From a virus, in IMG/VR virus record IMGVR_UViG_3300020411_003797, positions 34,560 through 98,559 of that record: a stretch of DNA of 64,000 nucleotides. One strand, given 5' to 3'. This document shows positions 9,181 through 19,390 of the stretch, one piece after another (the stretch's first letter is position 1; each line of letters begins with the position of its first letter). Made by a program: the position numbers and the translations under genes. A model generated the notes under the pieces. The model ran no database searches. It was given only the letters and a program-made list of their open reading frames with translations, and was not told the origin of the DNA.

Positions 9181-12100
9181 ATGTCAACACTCGACTATAG
9201 TAATGTAGTTACCTACAGTTACGTAGTAAATAACGTCCAAGGAGTAGCACAAACTGGCTTGTCAGGCATCTGGAAGCTATTTCAAGGGGTAGATAGTGAG
9301 GTCGCAATACCTCATAGTTATGGAGCCATAACTGAAATTGGGTTAGGTCTTTACAAATCTAGCATTGACTGGAACTCAATAAAAACTAATGTCTCTGGGA
9401 TGCATTCGGGCGAAGATATAGTAGGTTTGATTGACTGGGGAAATAGAGCTACTGCTACCCTTACGGTCAACACTACCACTTCTGCCAATCTGAACAATGA
9501 AACAATAGCCATTGTTGCACCAAACGATACAGATGGTAATGCTACCACAACTAAGACTTACCAGTTCTCAGACACAATAGCGATGACTGCACAAAAAGCA
9601 GTAAGCGATTTAACTCTAAAGGTTGTTACATTAAATCTTTTGGAAGCTGGAACAGTTACATTGGTTGACGCAGCCAACACTTCAAAAACTTATGTCTTTA
9701 AAGAATCTTTCGCGCCAGTAGCAGAAGGATCTGGTGGCAATATTGCTTTTCCGGTTTCATCAGCAAATGATATTGCTGCGTTCAATGACGGCTATGTAAC
9801 TCTTACTGATACCGCTGGTACCGCGAAGAACTACAAGTTCTCTAATGCAACTGCAGCTACAGCTTCAGCATCCACAGCAAACATAAGAGTATTAGCTAAC
9901 AATTTTAATGCAGGAGAAACTTTTACTTTAACTAGCACTGACAATACAGCGAAAACTTACGAAATGGTTTATGGCAGTAGTTACAGTGCTGGAGACTTGA
10001 AAGGAAGTAATTACGTAGTTCCCTACAGTGGTTTAACCAATAAACAGATAGCGGCTAATATGAAGGCTGCAATTACCGCAGGCCATGGTGACAAAATTAC
10101 CTCAGCCACGACCACAAGAGCTCTTGCTAGCTTCAATTTATCTGGAATTCCCGATGCAGACTCTGAGCTTACATTAGTTAACAGTAGCAATGTAAGCAAA
10201 ACCTACCAAGTACTATCTGAAACAGCTTCCGCAATGGTAGTTGCAGACCCCAGCAATTATTTTTCTCAAACTCACCAAGGCTTTTTAGGATTTTCGGGAG
10301 CAAAAACAGAATTCCAAATTACAGACTTACCTGTAGTTGGAGACACTGTACAGCTTACAGATACTGCTGGAACTACAAAGACTTACGAAATTGGTGGAAA
10401 TGCTTCGGCAGAATTTACTTTTAGTGGAAGTGCTTTAGAAGGATCTGTAATCAGCCTTATCAGCACCGAGGGTGATTATGGTGAGACTTACGGCGGTGCC
10501 ACTTTGACCTTTACAGGAAGTGCAACAGTAGGTGAAAAAATTACACTTATTTCTTCTGACGGAACAAAGAAAACATACACTGCAGCAAGTGGTGCAACAA
10601 TAGCTAACGGTGAGTTTTCAGCTGCCGTTAGTGCTGCGCTAACGGCTACTAGTCTAAAGAACGCAATAGACCACGCCAATGGACACACTGCATCAAGAAT
10701 TACGGTTTCAGACAATGGGTCTGGCGTGCTAAGCTTGACTCAAGCAGCTACAGGAGCTGTTGCAAATTATGGCAACACACCAATAACTCATAACATTGCG
10801 AATATGACTGCACCAGTTGCTTTTGTAAATGGCTTCAGTCCACGCACAGATTATATAGCAACTTCCAGCTTAGCTCCAAATGGTTCAGGAGGAGCGTTCA
10901 CAAAGTTTAAGCTAGATTCTGCTTTTACTCACAATGCAGAGATTGTGATTGAATCGCTGGCTGGTGAGAAAGAGACATTTATAGCCAAAACTAACGGAAC
11001 AAATGGCAACGATATCAAATCAGAAGCAACTATTACTTTTACTGGCAACCCCAACATTAACGAAACAATAACAATAATATCAACTGACGGTACTTCAAAA
11101 ACTTATTCTGCAAAAACATCAGAGAATTCATCTGCCGGCACGTTTGATGCAAACAATGGGCCTACCGTATCTGGCAATACATTAAAGGCTGCAATAGAGC
11201 ACACAAATAACCACGGCGGCAAAATAACTGTTGCTCACGATGGTAATGGTGGACTGACTTTAACACAGGTTGTATCTGGCATGGCCGGTAACACAACTAT
11301 CACGTCAGGCCTTGCAAATACTACTGTAAATAATTTTACTGGTGGTGGCGTAGAGTTCAACAAGGGTAGCAGCGCATTACTAGCTTCTCAAAACTTGCAA
11401 GCAACCATTAATGGCGCCGACAAGGTTTCTACAACTGTATACAACAATAACGAAACTTTACCTACATTAACTTTTGTTCAAGATTTCAATGGTCCAAGAG
11501 GTAATACAGTAGTTACTATAAATAATACTTTTTCAAGTGCAGTAAATGGTGGATCTGTAGCAAATTTTGCTAACGGTGAGTATCACAAGTTTAGAATACA
11601 ACCAGCTGCTGCTTCTCAAGCTTTATCTTTAGTAGAAGCAGTAAATGCGCTAGATACTAATAGCTCAACAATTACTGCTTCCAACCCTTCAGGTGGACAA
11701 GTAGTTCTTACTCAAGATTTTGGTTCTGCAGGCAATACTACAATCACAACGTCCGGAAATTTTGAGAATTCTACAAGTGTCAATCCACCTGCAACTTTTA
11801 CTGGTGGAGCAGCAAATGGTGCTGCTTTGCCAAATGGAAACATAGCTATACATAAAGCAAATACAGTTGGCATGATGGGCGACATGATGGAAGTTGGTAT
11901 TCTAGGTTCAGCTGGGCATAACGGAACAATTCGTTTTGAAACTGATGCATCTAATAATGTATTGATGTTTCAGAGTCAGCCAGGCGCTGCAGGAAGCACA
12001 AGTATTACAAAAACTGGAAATTGGGGCTGGGCAACACTTGGAACTGCGTTTTCTGAATCTGTCGAAAATAGAGTTTACATAGCTAGGCGTTCAACAACTG

Positions 12101-13596
12101 GCGATCAAATAACTACTTTAAAAAATGCAATCAACTCTACAGTTGGGCATGGAAGTACTTTTGTTGTTACGCAACAAAATGCCAACGCATTTGTAATTAG
12201 GCAAAGCGAATACAATGATGCCGGCAAGACCACTATAAGCTCTACAGGCACATTTACTTCAGCTGCCCCATCTGCATTTACCGAGTCCGACAATGAAAAT
12301 TGGCAAGTAAAATTAACCCAAGCTACAACTGGTGCGGATGGAGACACAAGTATCACCCATACAAACGGAATGGATGACGGGCTAAAAACTGAACTTGACG
12401 AAAGTTTTTCAGGTGGAAAATATGCCACTGGAAAAGTTTTAAATACTTATGTACTTGTAGGTATTCACGGGATTACTACAGCATCTGATTTAAGAGCGCA
12501 GTTCAAGGCTGCGCTTGTAGGTTCAACTGGGCATAACGCAACAATTGCTGCAGTCGATGCTGGAACCTCTCCTTTGAGACTAGATCTTACACAAGCTGTA
12601 GGTGGTACTGCGGGAGATAAAAGTATTGCTATTAGTGGTGTTAATCACTTGCACCTTACAAAAGCTAATTTTAGCGGTGGTGTCGATCCGACAGGAACAT
12701 TGGATAATGGAAATATTGTTATTGGTACCAAAGGCCTTACTACAAAAGATACAATTGCAGAAGAAATAAGAAAAGCAATTGTGCACGCAAATGGTCACAA
12801 TGGAACTATTGCTGCCACATTGGACACAAGCGGAAGCAACCCGATTGTAAAACTTGTGCAAGGTACGGCCGGTACTGCAGGCAATAAAACCAACTCAACT
12901 ACTCTTATAAACAGCAGACTAACTGTAGACAATTTCACAACTGGAAAAGATGTAAACGGTTCACTTGTCGGCAGTAATGTCGGCGTAGCTTTATATGATG
13001 CCAGCAATGCTGCCCTTGACGCTGTAACAGAAATTCGAGATGCTCTTCAAGGAGCAATCGAAAACACTACAAACGGACATGGAAGTTTAATCATATGTAC
13101 GCCAAACTCTTCAACCGGAGCTCTTGCTTTAAGTATGTATAATCATGGCACTGCAGGAAATACCAGTATTACTACAAATGTTGCTGGCGGAGATATAACT
13201 ATACCCGCAGCTTTCACTGGTGGTGCCACCTTAAATAACAACGAAAGATATACTCATCTGCATATCAGCAATAACGATAGATCGCAGCACTCTAATGCTG
13301 CGAAGATAGGGGAGATTCACGGCTGGACTCAGTCGATAAACTCTGCCGCAGGAACTGATACTGCAAAACTTGTTGCCATCCAATCATCTCTAGACAGTCT
13401 TACCACGACGACCACTTCTATCAAAGATACAGTAGATTTACTAAAAGAAGTTGAAACCGGAAAGTGGGAGATTTCTAATAAGAAGCTCACTCTTTACAAG
13501 AGTGATAAAGTCACAAAAATAGCAGAGTTCGATTTGTTTGATAAGGCAGGAAAGCGCACAGATACTGCACCATTTTCTAGAGTCCCTAGTTCATAA
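9181..13596 (+). CDS. Giant repeat-built tail fibre/adhesin
   Basis: 1471 residues, GGAG before the ATG. After a roughly 90-residue head, the protein is a long array of degenerate beta modules. One motif reads (T/S)-D-G-T-x-K-T-Y, for example ISSDGTKKTY and ISTDGTSKTY. A second reads LTQ-x-x-x-G-x-AGNT-(S/T)-IT and is often followed by FTGG, with an H-G-H or NGH turn between them. Composition is Thr/Ala/Gly/Asn-rich with almost no Cys. The last 90 residues switch to a short coiled coil (SSLDSLTTTTTSIKDTVDLL) and a GKWEISNKKLTLYKSDKVT strand pair like the ends of other phage fibre-type proteins. It is probably a trimeric receptor-contact or appendage protein. Confidence 0.82.
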   Translation: MSTLDYSNVVTYSYVVNNVQGVAQTGLSGIWKLFQGVDSEVAIPHSYGAITEIGLGLYKSSIDWNSIKTNVSGMHSGEDIVGLIDWGNRATATLTVNTTTSANLNNETIAIVAPNDTDGNATTTKTYQFSDTIAMTAQKAVSDLTLKVVTLNLLEAGTVTLVDAANTSKTYVFKESFAPVAEGSGGNIAFPVSSANDIAAFNDGYVTLTDTAGTAKNYKFSNATAATASASTANIRVLANNFNAGETFTLTSTDNTAKTYEMVYGSSYSAGDLKGSNYVVPYSGLTNKQIAANMKAAITAGHGDKITSATTTRALASFNLSGIPDADSELTLVNSSNVSKTYQVLSETASAMVVADPSNYFSQTHQGFLGFSGAKTEFQITDLPVVGDTVQLTDTAGTTKTYEIGGNASAEFTFSGSALEGSVISLISTEGDYGETYGGATLTFTGSATVGEKITLISSDGTKKTYTAASGATIANGEFSAAVSAALTATSLKNAIDHANGHTASRITVSDNGSGVLSLTQAATGAVANYGNTPITHNIANMTAPVAFVNGFSPRTDYIATSSLAPNGSGGAFTKFKLDSAFTHNAEIVIESLAGEKETFIAKTNGTNGNDIKSEATITFTGNPNINETITIISTDGTSKTYSAKTSENSSAGTFDANNGPTVSGNTLKAAIEHTNNHGGKITVAHDGNGGLTLTQVVSGMAGNTTITSGLANTTVNNFTGGGVEFNKGSSALLASQNLQATINGADKVSTTVYNNNETLPTLTFVQDFNGPRGNTVVTINNTFSSAVNGGSVANFANGEYHKFRIQPAAASQALSLVEAVNALDTNSSTITASNPSGGQVVLTQDFGSAGNTTITTSGNFENSTSVNPPATFTGGAANGAALPNGNIAIHKANTVGMMGDMMEVGILGSAGHNGTIRFETDASNNVLMFQSQPGAAGSTSITKTGNWGWATLGTAFSESVENRVYIARRSTTGDQITTLKNAINSTVGHGSTFVVTQQNANAFVIRQSEYNDAGKTTISSTGTFTSAAPSAFTESDNENWQVKLTQATTGADGDTSITHTNGMDDGLKTELDESFSGGKYATGKVLNTYVLVGIHGITTASDLRAQFKAALVGSTGHNATIAAVDAGTSPLRLDLTQAVGGTAGDKSIAISGVNHLHLTKANFSGGVDPTGTLDNGNIVIGTKGLTTKDTIAEEIRKAIVHANGHNGTIAATLDTSGSNPIVKLVQGTAGTAGNKTNSTTLINSRLTVDNFTTGKDVNGSLVGSNVGVALYDASNAALDAVTEIRDALQGAIENTTNGHGSLIICTPNSSTGALALSMYNHGTAGNTSITTNVAGGDITIPAAFTGGATLNNNERYTHLHISNNDRSQHSNAAKIGEIHGWTQSINSAAGTDTAKLVAIQSSLDSLTTTTTSIKDTVDLLKEVETGKWEISNKKLTLYKSDKVTKIAEFDLFDKAGKRTDTAPFSRVPSS
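9652..13230 (+). repeat. Degenerate tandem beta-module repeats within the fibre gene
   Basis: The translated product shows about ten copies of a DGTxKTY-type strand-turn-strand motif and about eight copies of an LTQ..(A/S)G..GNT(S/T)IT motif, alternating along the chain. Divergence at the DNA level is high, so these are old duplications and not recent identical repeats. Boundaries are approximate. Confidence 0.7.
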
Positions 13597-13638
13597 GTAG
13601 TGCTCTGTGTAGAGTTTTAGTTGTTAAAGAGGTAATAC

Positions 13639-16290
13639 ATGATTATCACAGGTGGTTTAGGTTCTGGCTTCTTAGTCACTGGTGGTCTTTCTAGCAGTCC
13701 ATCAGAATTTATATCGAAAAAAGAAACCGTAGACGTACTAACTGTAGAGAATGTAGTATCGAACATTTACGAAATAGTTCCGTTAACAGGTGTTTACAGT
13801 CCAGACTATGCTATGGGCGGATTCTTCTGGGACAGAAGAGTACTGGAAAATAGACAAAGAACTGAAACTTTGTACGACACATATTTGGGTGGTCACAAGC
13901 ATGGTCTAAAAGAAGGCGTAATCCAAAAGTGGTGGCAGTCCGGTTATGTCAATGGTCTAGACTATTCTCACTTAGTTAAGATTAGAAGAGGCAATCATTT
14001 AACTTGGACCCCTGTGGTCAAGACAGGGAATTATGCCATTTTCTGGGATCAAGTTAGATTGTATTCAGACTTTTCTTTTGCAACAAAAATCGACCCATTG
14101 CTCAACGAAGGTGGATGTCATAAACTTTCATTAAGAAAAGACTGCGTAGAAGATACAGTTAGTGTCGTTTTGTTCGAGAGAGACAGTGAGCTTGTTAAGA
14201 GACCAAAGTATAATTTTGAGTTTGTGCAAAACTTTACTGGCAAAATAGACGAAGCTACTAACACTAGGTTGTCAACTGTTGGAGAAGATGGAAAAATTAT
14301 ATGGGATAATATAGCGGAAAGAAAGCAAGAGTTTCTTATAGAAGAAGTAGAAGATGATCTAAATATTTTAAGAATTAATGGAGATTATCAAATAAAAGTT
14401 GGAGATCACAACGGGATCTCAATAACAGAAGATGTTGTTAAGGGAACATACGAAGATTGTGGGCCAGGTAACAGTTCTGGAAGAAGTTGCTTTACTAAGT
14501 ATTTTCCAATCGTTAGCGATTCACTAGAAGTTATAGCAGTTGATGTTCACAACAACTATCAAGTTTTAACAAGAGTTGAGAATCTTGATTTCTCAGGACC
14601 AGACGATCCGCACTATACCGTTGATACTGATCTTGGAATTATAAATATTGGTGGTTATCAATCCCCAGACCTTGTTTTGAAATCTGATATTTCTGCAAGC
14701 GATACAGAAATTCCATTCTTGCCTGACTTCTATACTTCCAGTAGCTATCCAGAGCAGGGTATCATAACTATTGGTAGTGAAAAAATCCTTTACTATTACA
14801 GGGGAATGAATTCATTTTATGATTGCGTAAGGGGTTATGGTGGAACTATACCCGAATCACATTCAGCTTATTCAACTATCAAAGACAATAAGCATGGCAA
14901 ATCTTATCCTGACTCAATTAATTTTTATCTAAAATATACTGCGGTACCAAGAGTACAATATGAAACCACAGATCACGAGTACAGAACTGCAAACAAATCC
15001 AAATGGCTAGATGTTAAGCCAGTCAGGAATGCTACTTCAAACAAAATTATACAGATATCACCAGTAGAAACACATGTAGACCATATCATCCTGGAGACTT
15101 CTGCAGATTTGCTTGGTGGAAATCTGCATGGTCCCGTGTATTACGGCACAGATTTCGCACAGTTGTGCGCAACTGTTTATGACTCTTATGGAAATCCAGT
15201 AGAAGACATAGAAACAACTATAGTCTTAGATCCTGGAGACGTTGGTGCGCTGAATGGAACTATGTCTAGCTATACTGAGCTAACTAACAGTGCAGGACAA
15301 ATATGTGCAATTTATAACTCTCCATATGACTGGGAATCTGTATCAACAAGAATAAAGAGTGTCAGCCACTCTGGAGCTGACACTGTTATGACTTTTGAAG
15401 AAAGACCGCCAGGCGTCTATCCAGAAGATGTAACTGTCTTTCAGGTGCTTAAGCACGACCCAATCGTTGGAAGTTCAGGAAACAAGGTTAAGTGTATTCC
15501 TGGAAGTGGACAGATGATAACTAGTTTTGACGACGGAACTTTTCTTGGATTTTCTTCTTTTGATATTGAAGGGTTCCTTGATAGACCAGTTGATAGTTAC
15601 GAAGGAGGATACGTAGATATTTTAGTAACTTCCGGTGGTTCGACTATAAAATACAGAAGAGAGATAGCAGAAGTTATTCCACGCTATTACTCAGACGGTT
15701 ACAATGATGGCGCAAAAATAGTTTTAACAAAGAGCATACCAGGTATCGAGGGTGCTACTGCATTATCTCATGCCTGGATTTATGAGCGAGAAGCTAAAGA
15801 GTGGAACGGAACATTTCTTGATGGAGTTAGGGTAGTACTCTATGAATGGAGAGAAGACGTTCCAAACCCGAACGATTTATCTATGGGCGCCTACTTTCCG
15901 TTAAGACCAGACAATGTACAAAATACTTCAATGACTTTTAATGGAAGGCATTTGCCAATTCCCGGACCATATGATCAGGATAGTAATTTAGGTGGCTATA
16001 TTGCAGTTATACCAGACATGGTTAGATTTCATGCCTATGCAAGAGATCCTGTCTCTGGTAGAATAATTACTTCAAACACAATAAGAATAAGATTGGATTT
16101 ACCCGCTTACCTCAACGGAGTTGATAAAAGCAATCCTGCATTGCCAATTCCGTACGGTTTTACTTTCATTACAGAAGATTTCAATTATGCAACCGGTATT
16201 GAAGGAGCAAATTTTATAACTATAAATCCAAAAGCAAGCGGAGTGAACTCTTACAATCTCTTCGTTACGCCAACTAGTAGAGGATATTAA
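13639..16290 (+). CDS. Large virion protein with a Big-like domain
   Basis: 883 residues, GAGG before the ATG. The N-terminus is Gly-rich (MIITGGLGSGFLVTGGLSSS). A section near residues 490-580 has the layout of a bacterial Ig-like (Big-1/invasin type) domain: ATVYDSYGNPVEDIETTIVL, then LTNSAGQICAIYNSP, then a closing strand. The rest is beta-rich with many aromatic residues. The setting in the appendage block points to a baseplate or fibre component; the Ig-like domain may help bind surfaces. The exact family is not recognised. Confidence 0.75.
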   Translation: MIITGGLGSGFLVTGGLSSSPSEFISKKETVDVLTVENVVSNIYEIVPLTGVYSPDYAMGGFFWDRRVLENRQRTETLYDTYLGGHKHGLKEGVIQKWWQSGYVNGLDYSHLVKIRRGNHLTWTPVVKTGNYAIFWDQVRLYSDFSFATKIDPLLNEGGCHKLSLRKDCVEDTVSVVLFERDSELVKRPKYNFEFVQNFTGKIDEATNTRLSTVGEDGKIIWDNIAERKQEFLIEEVEDDLNILRINGDYQIKVGDHNGISITEDVVKGTYEDCGPGNSSGRSCFTKYFPIVSDSLEVIAVDVHNNYQVLTRVENLDFSGPDDPHYTVDTDLGIINIGGYQSPDLVLKSDISASDTEIPFLPDFYTSSSYPEQGIITIGSEKILYYYRGMNSFYDCVRGYGGTIPESHSAYSTIKDNKHGKSYPDSINFYLKYTAVPRVQYETTDHEYRTANKSKWLDVKPVRNATSNKIIQISPVETHVDHIILETSADLLGGNLHGPVYYGTDFAQLCATVYDSYGNPVEDIETTIVLDPGDVGALNGTMSSYTELTNSAGQICAIYNSPYDWESVSTRIKSVSHSGADTVMTFEERPPGVYPEDVTVFQVLKHDPIVGSSGNKVKCIPGSGQMITSFDDGTFLGFSSFDIEGFLDRPVDSYEGGYVDILVTSGGSTIKYRREIAEVIPRYYSDGYNDGAKIVLTKSIPGIEGATALSHAWIYEREAKEWNGTFLDGVRVVLYEWREDVPNPNDLSMGAYFPLRPDNVQNTSMTFNGRHLPIPGPYDQDSNLGGYIAVIPDMVRFHAYARDPVSGRIITSNTIRIRLDLPAYLNGVDKSNPALPIPYGFTFITEDFNYATGIEGANFITINPKASGVNSYNLFVTPTSRGY

Positions 16291-16292
16291 AA

Positions 16293-19200
16293 ATGGCAGA
16301 TAAGAAAAAAGCTGGAGTCAGCGTTGTACCCGAGTTTGTTGCTGGAGAACAGCCAACAGCTGACAAGTTTAATGCAATAGGGGTACAACTTGAAAGAGCA
16401 GCATCAGAGTTAGAAAAGGCGGTAGGTGATATCTGGGGCGAATCTTGGCCCTACAGTGATGCAGATCCTACCAAGTTAACTCTTCCAATGGGAAGAGATC
16501 TTACAGATGCAGGAGCTTTAAATGGTGCTGATTCTGGCGATGCTGCTAACGGAGCTTTTCTTGACATACCAAATGTTGCCAGATTGATTGGTCCAGCAAG
16601 CAATCTGAATCCAGATATATTATCAAACTTTGGTCCAGAACCTGCCGCTGTTCCCGGAAGTAGCGTCTATGTCGCAACAATTGCTGGCGAACAATTAGAT
16701 ACTGCATTGTTTCCTAAAAGAGAATTTCATACCAAATATCGACCAGATAACATCATATGGCCATATGTAAATTTCACTGGTTCTGGGGCGATCTATTTTC
16801 TCAATCAAGAACTCAATCATGAGAATGTTAAAAGTCATGGTGACTGGTGCATAGATACTGAAGGTCGTCTTACTGTTTGGACTCCCGTTCCTGCTGGTGC
16901 TACCGTTTATATCAACTACACGACAAAACCCGTTAGTTGGGGAACAGGTTCGGGAGTACAAGGCTCAACCTTCAATGTAATACCAGATCCAAATCAAATT
17001 TTTAATGGCGGTGCAGGATGTACTGCAACTTTGTTTGGCGATTCCTATATAGTGACGCTACCAACTGCTACTTACGGAAAATCAAGCGAAGGTGTTTTCG
17101 ATGAAGAATCAGTTACAGTGGCGCTAGATGCTAAAGATGTAAACTACAACAAGCAACTGTATCTGCCAAAAGTGCTTCAGGACAATTTCACTACTGGAGA
17201 AACCATACCTGAAGGCTTCCTTTACATAAGGGATAATTCTACTGGAAAGATTCATAATGACGCAGTTTATATTTACAATACTCCAAATACAATTCAAGTA
17301 AAGAATGTAACTCTTGATACCGCAAGCTCTTTTTCAATTATTACAATCGGAGCAACAATTACTGGAGCGATCAGAGACTTAAGATGGAAAGCGAACCACC
17401 ACAGGCATGACGGCAGATACGGTGAGCCACAAATCCACATAAAAGATATTATTGGAATATATGAGCAAGGTGGTGGTGGTATTATCGGATCTCCAACCAC
17501 TGATGACAAAGGTCCTTACGTTAAATCGCTACACCCGGGAAACTGGATGCCTCAATACCTCCACAGAGATGGCTACGTTGATGATGAAAGCGACCAGAAT
17601 GACAAAAACGCCATGAGAGGAACTCTTGTTTTAGGTAGAACTAACTTAAGTACTGGAGTGGGCACCCCAGGCACCATTTTGCAGACTACACCAGATAATA
17701 CAGCTAGAGATTATAGCTATGGAATTGTCTTCGGTGGGAAACCAGGCACAATGGGGACCGATTTTCACCAAGCTGCTCCAGCTATATGGCAAGATAATGG
17801 TTCTCTTAAAATTAAGAGTAAAAGAGGATTCCAGACTGGCGCAGTTGATTCGGCTGGATGTGTAAATATTCATGGTTCAGGAAATGTAACTATAGATGCT
17901 GGAGGTAAAAGATTCGCTGGCCCGAGCAGCGTGTACCCGACCATCGCCGTCGACGGTGCGCTTACTTCAGATGGGCAAGTTCCCACCTTGTGTTTGGGTA
18001 GTGAAAAAGATATTAAAATGGGAACTACAAGTGGTCAAATAAATATTGATGCATCAGCTCGATTCCTAGCACGTTCCCGAACCAACAACGCTTGGCTAAT
18101 ATCTGATACGGGTAACGCTTATATGCAGGCGACTGCAGAACACGCTCACGTAAAAGCTGCAAAGACTTGCTACACTGAAGCAGGACATAATGTAAATATC
18201 GAAGCAGGCATGGATGTAGAGATTATTGCAACTGACCACGTTCACATTAAAGGTAATGCGTCTGGAATTACGCTGCAGCAAAGGGAAGAAGGCCCGGCTG
18301 CAGATATCCGAGGATTACTAAGAGGCTTTGAAGGAACTGAAGCTGGCAACAACTTTATAATCAAGAGCGAAGCCTGGTGGACCGGCACATCCAAAAATAA
18401 TAGTGGCCTTCGAGTGGGAACTGAAGCGGAAGCGAACTTTTACGTAGATACTGTTTTTAGCGCTACTGCACCAAAGTCAGCTGGCTACGTTGCACACATA
18501 AATAATGCAATAAAAGATGAGTACAGTTCGAATACTGGCGGGGTGCTTATATTGCACTATGAGTACAGAGGGGCAAATTCATTAGGTTACGACCAAGCTA
18601 CTTTTTTGCAATTCCAGTGTGACGAAGGTAAAACGGAAAACATCGACACCGATGATGATATTCCTGGTGGACTGCTGACTGAAGGGGGGTCTCATGGCGG
18701 AGGTCTTGGAAGTTTTACTTGCTTCCCTAGAACAGACGAAGTTGGTGGGTGGTGGACTGAAGCTGGATTTGCTTCAGCTGGTGGTTATTTTTATAATCCT
18801 TCAGGTAACCTCCAAGAACGACCTTTCAATGGTGCTGTTGTTTTTGTTACTGGTGGTAGTGACTTTGGCGAATTTATGCTTGCTGGAGATCCCGAAGAAT
18901 GGGCGGATTGTTCCGACAATCCACTTTGGGATGTAGATGAAGAGAAGTTTAAAGAAAATATAAATATACAGTCTAGTAAGCGAAAACCAATTGGTTTGCC
19001 AGAAGGAACTTTAGTGTGGGTAAGAAGCGATGAGGAAAACGATTATAATGGTGCTCGTTTTTGGAAATATGGTCCCGGAAGAGCGATGCTTGTTACAAGA
19101 AGTATGGCGGTTGCTGGTAATGCATTGGATAACATCGCTTTGAGACCCTACGAATGCGTATCGTTTATTGGTCAAATTCAAACAGCTATTAAGGGACCAG

Positions 19201-19382
19201 CAAAAATGGGAGATTTGATAATTCCCGCTGAGCATACATGGGTTACGGCTGTAGATCCAGCAGAAATATCTTTTGATGATTACAAAAGTGCAATTGGCAC
19301 AATTCTGAGTAAGCCTCGCAAGGCAGTAATGGATGATGGCTCAGAGTGGCATCAAGCTCTAGTCGCCGTTGGCGTTAAATAG
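16293..19382 (+). CDS. Large tail fibre/spike-like protein
   Basis: 1029 residues, starting two bases after the previous stop. The head (VPEFVAGEQPTADKFNAIGV) is a motif I associate with appendage proteins. The middle, near residues 520-680, reads like a stacked beta structure of short repeating strands (GQINIDASARFLARS, NVNIEAGMDVEIIATDHVHI), similar to the DUF2345/VgrG-type needle pattern. The C-terminal 130 residues (VGNALDNIALRPYECVS region to the end) resemble the self-processing or chaperone-type ends of some fibres. Function in adsorption is inferred. A short GC-richer patch occurs near 17915-17965. Confidence 0.72.
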   Translation: MADKKKAGVSVVPEFVAGEQPTADKFNAIGVQLERAASELEKAVGDIWGESWPYSDADPTKLTLPMGRDLTDAGALNGADSGDAANGAFLDIPNVARLIGPASNLNPDILSNFGPEPAAVPGSSVYVATIAGEQLDTALFPKREFHTKYRPDNIIWPYVNFTGSGAIYFLNQELNHENVKSHGDWCIDTEGRLTVWTPVPAGATVYINYTTKPVSWGTGSGVQGSTFNVIPDPNQIFNGGAGCTATLFGDSYIVTLPTATYGKSSEGVFDEESVTVALDAKDVNYNKQLYLPKVLQDNFTTGETIPEGFLYIRDNSTGKIHNDAVYIYNTPNTIQVKNVTLDTASSFSIITIGATITGAIRDLRWKANHHRHDGRYGEPQIHIKDIIGIYEQGGGGIIGSPTTDDKGPYVKSLHPGNWMPQYLHRDGYVDDESDQNDKNAMRGTLVLGRTNLSTGVGTPGTILQTTPDNTARDYSYGIVFGGKPGTMGTDFHQAAPAIWQDNGSLKIKSKRGFQTGAVDSAGCVNIHGSGNVTIDAGGKRFAGPSSVYPTIAVDGALTSDGQVPTLCLGSEKDIKMGTTSGQINIDASARFLARSRTNNAWLISDTGNAYMQATAEHAHVKAAKTCYTEAGHNVNIEAGMDVEIIATDHVHIKGNASGITLQQREEGPAADIRGLLRGFEGTEAGNNFIIKSEAWWTGTSKNNSGLRVGTEAEANFYVDTVFSATAPKSAGYVAHINNAIKDEYSSNTGGVLILHYEYRGANSLGYDQATFLQFQCDEGKTENIDTDDDIPGGLLTEGGSHGGGLGSFTCFPRTDEVGGWWTEAGFASAGGYFYNPSGNLQERPFNGAVVFVTGGSDFGEFMLAGDPEEWADCSDNPLWDVDEEKFKENINIQSSKRKPIGLPEGTLVWVRSDEENDYNGARFWKYGPGRAMLVTRSMAVAGNALDNIALRPYECVSFIGQIQTAIKGPAKMGDLIIPAEHTWVTAVDPAEISFDDYKSAIGTILSKPRKAVMDDGSEWHQALVAVGVK

Positions 19383-19390
19383 GAGTAGTT

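Noticed and set aside
15359-15383. Eight-base inverted repeat GTGTCAGC/GCTGACAC
   Set aside because: Inside a gene, no T run, and the frame goes straight through; probably chance or codon-driven.
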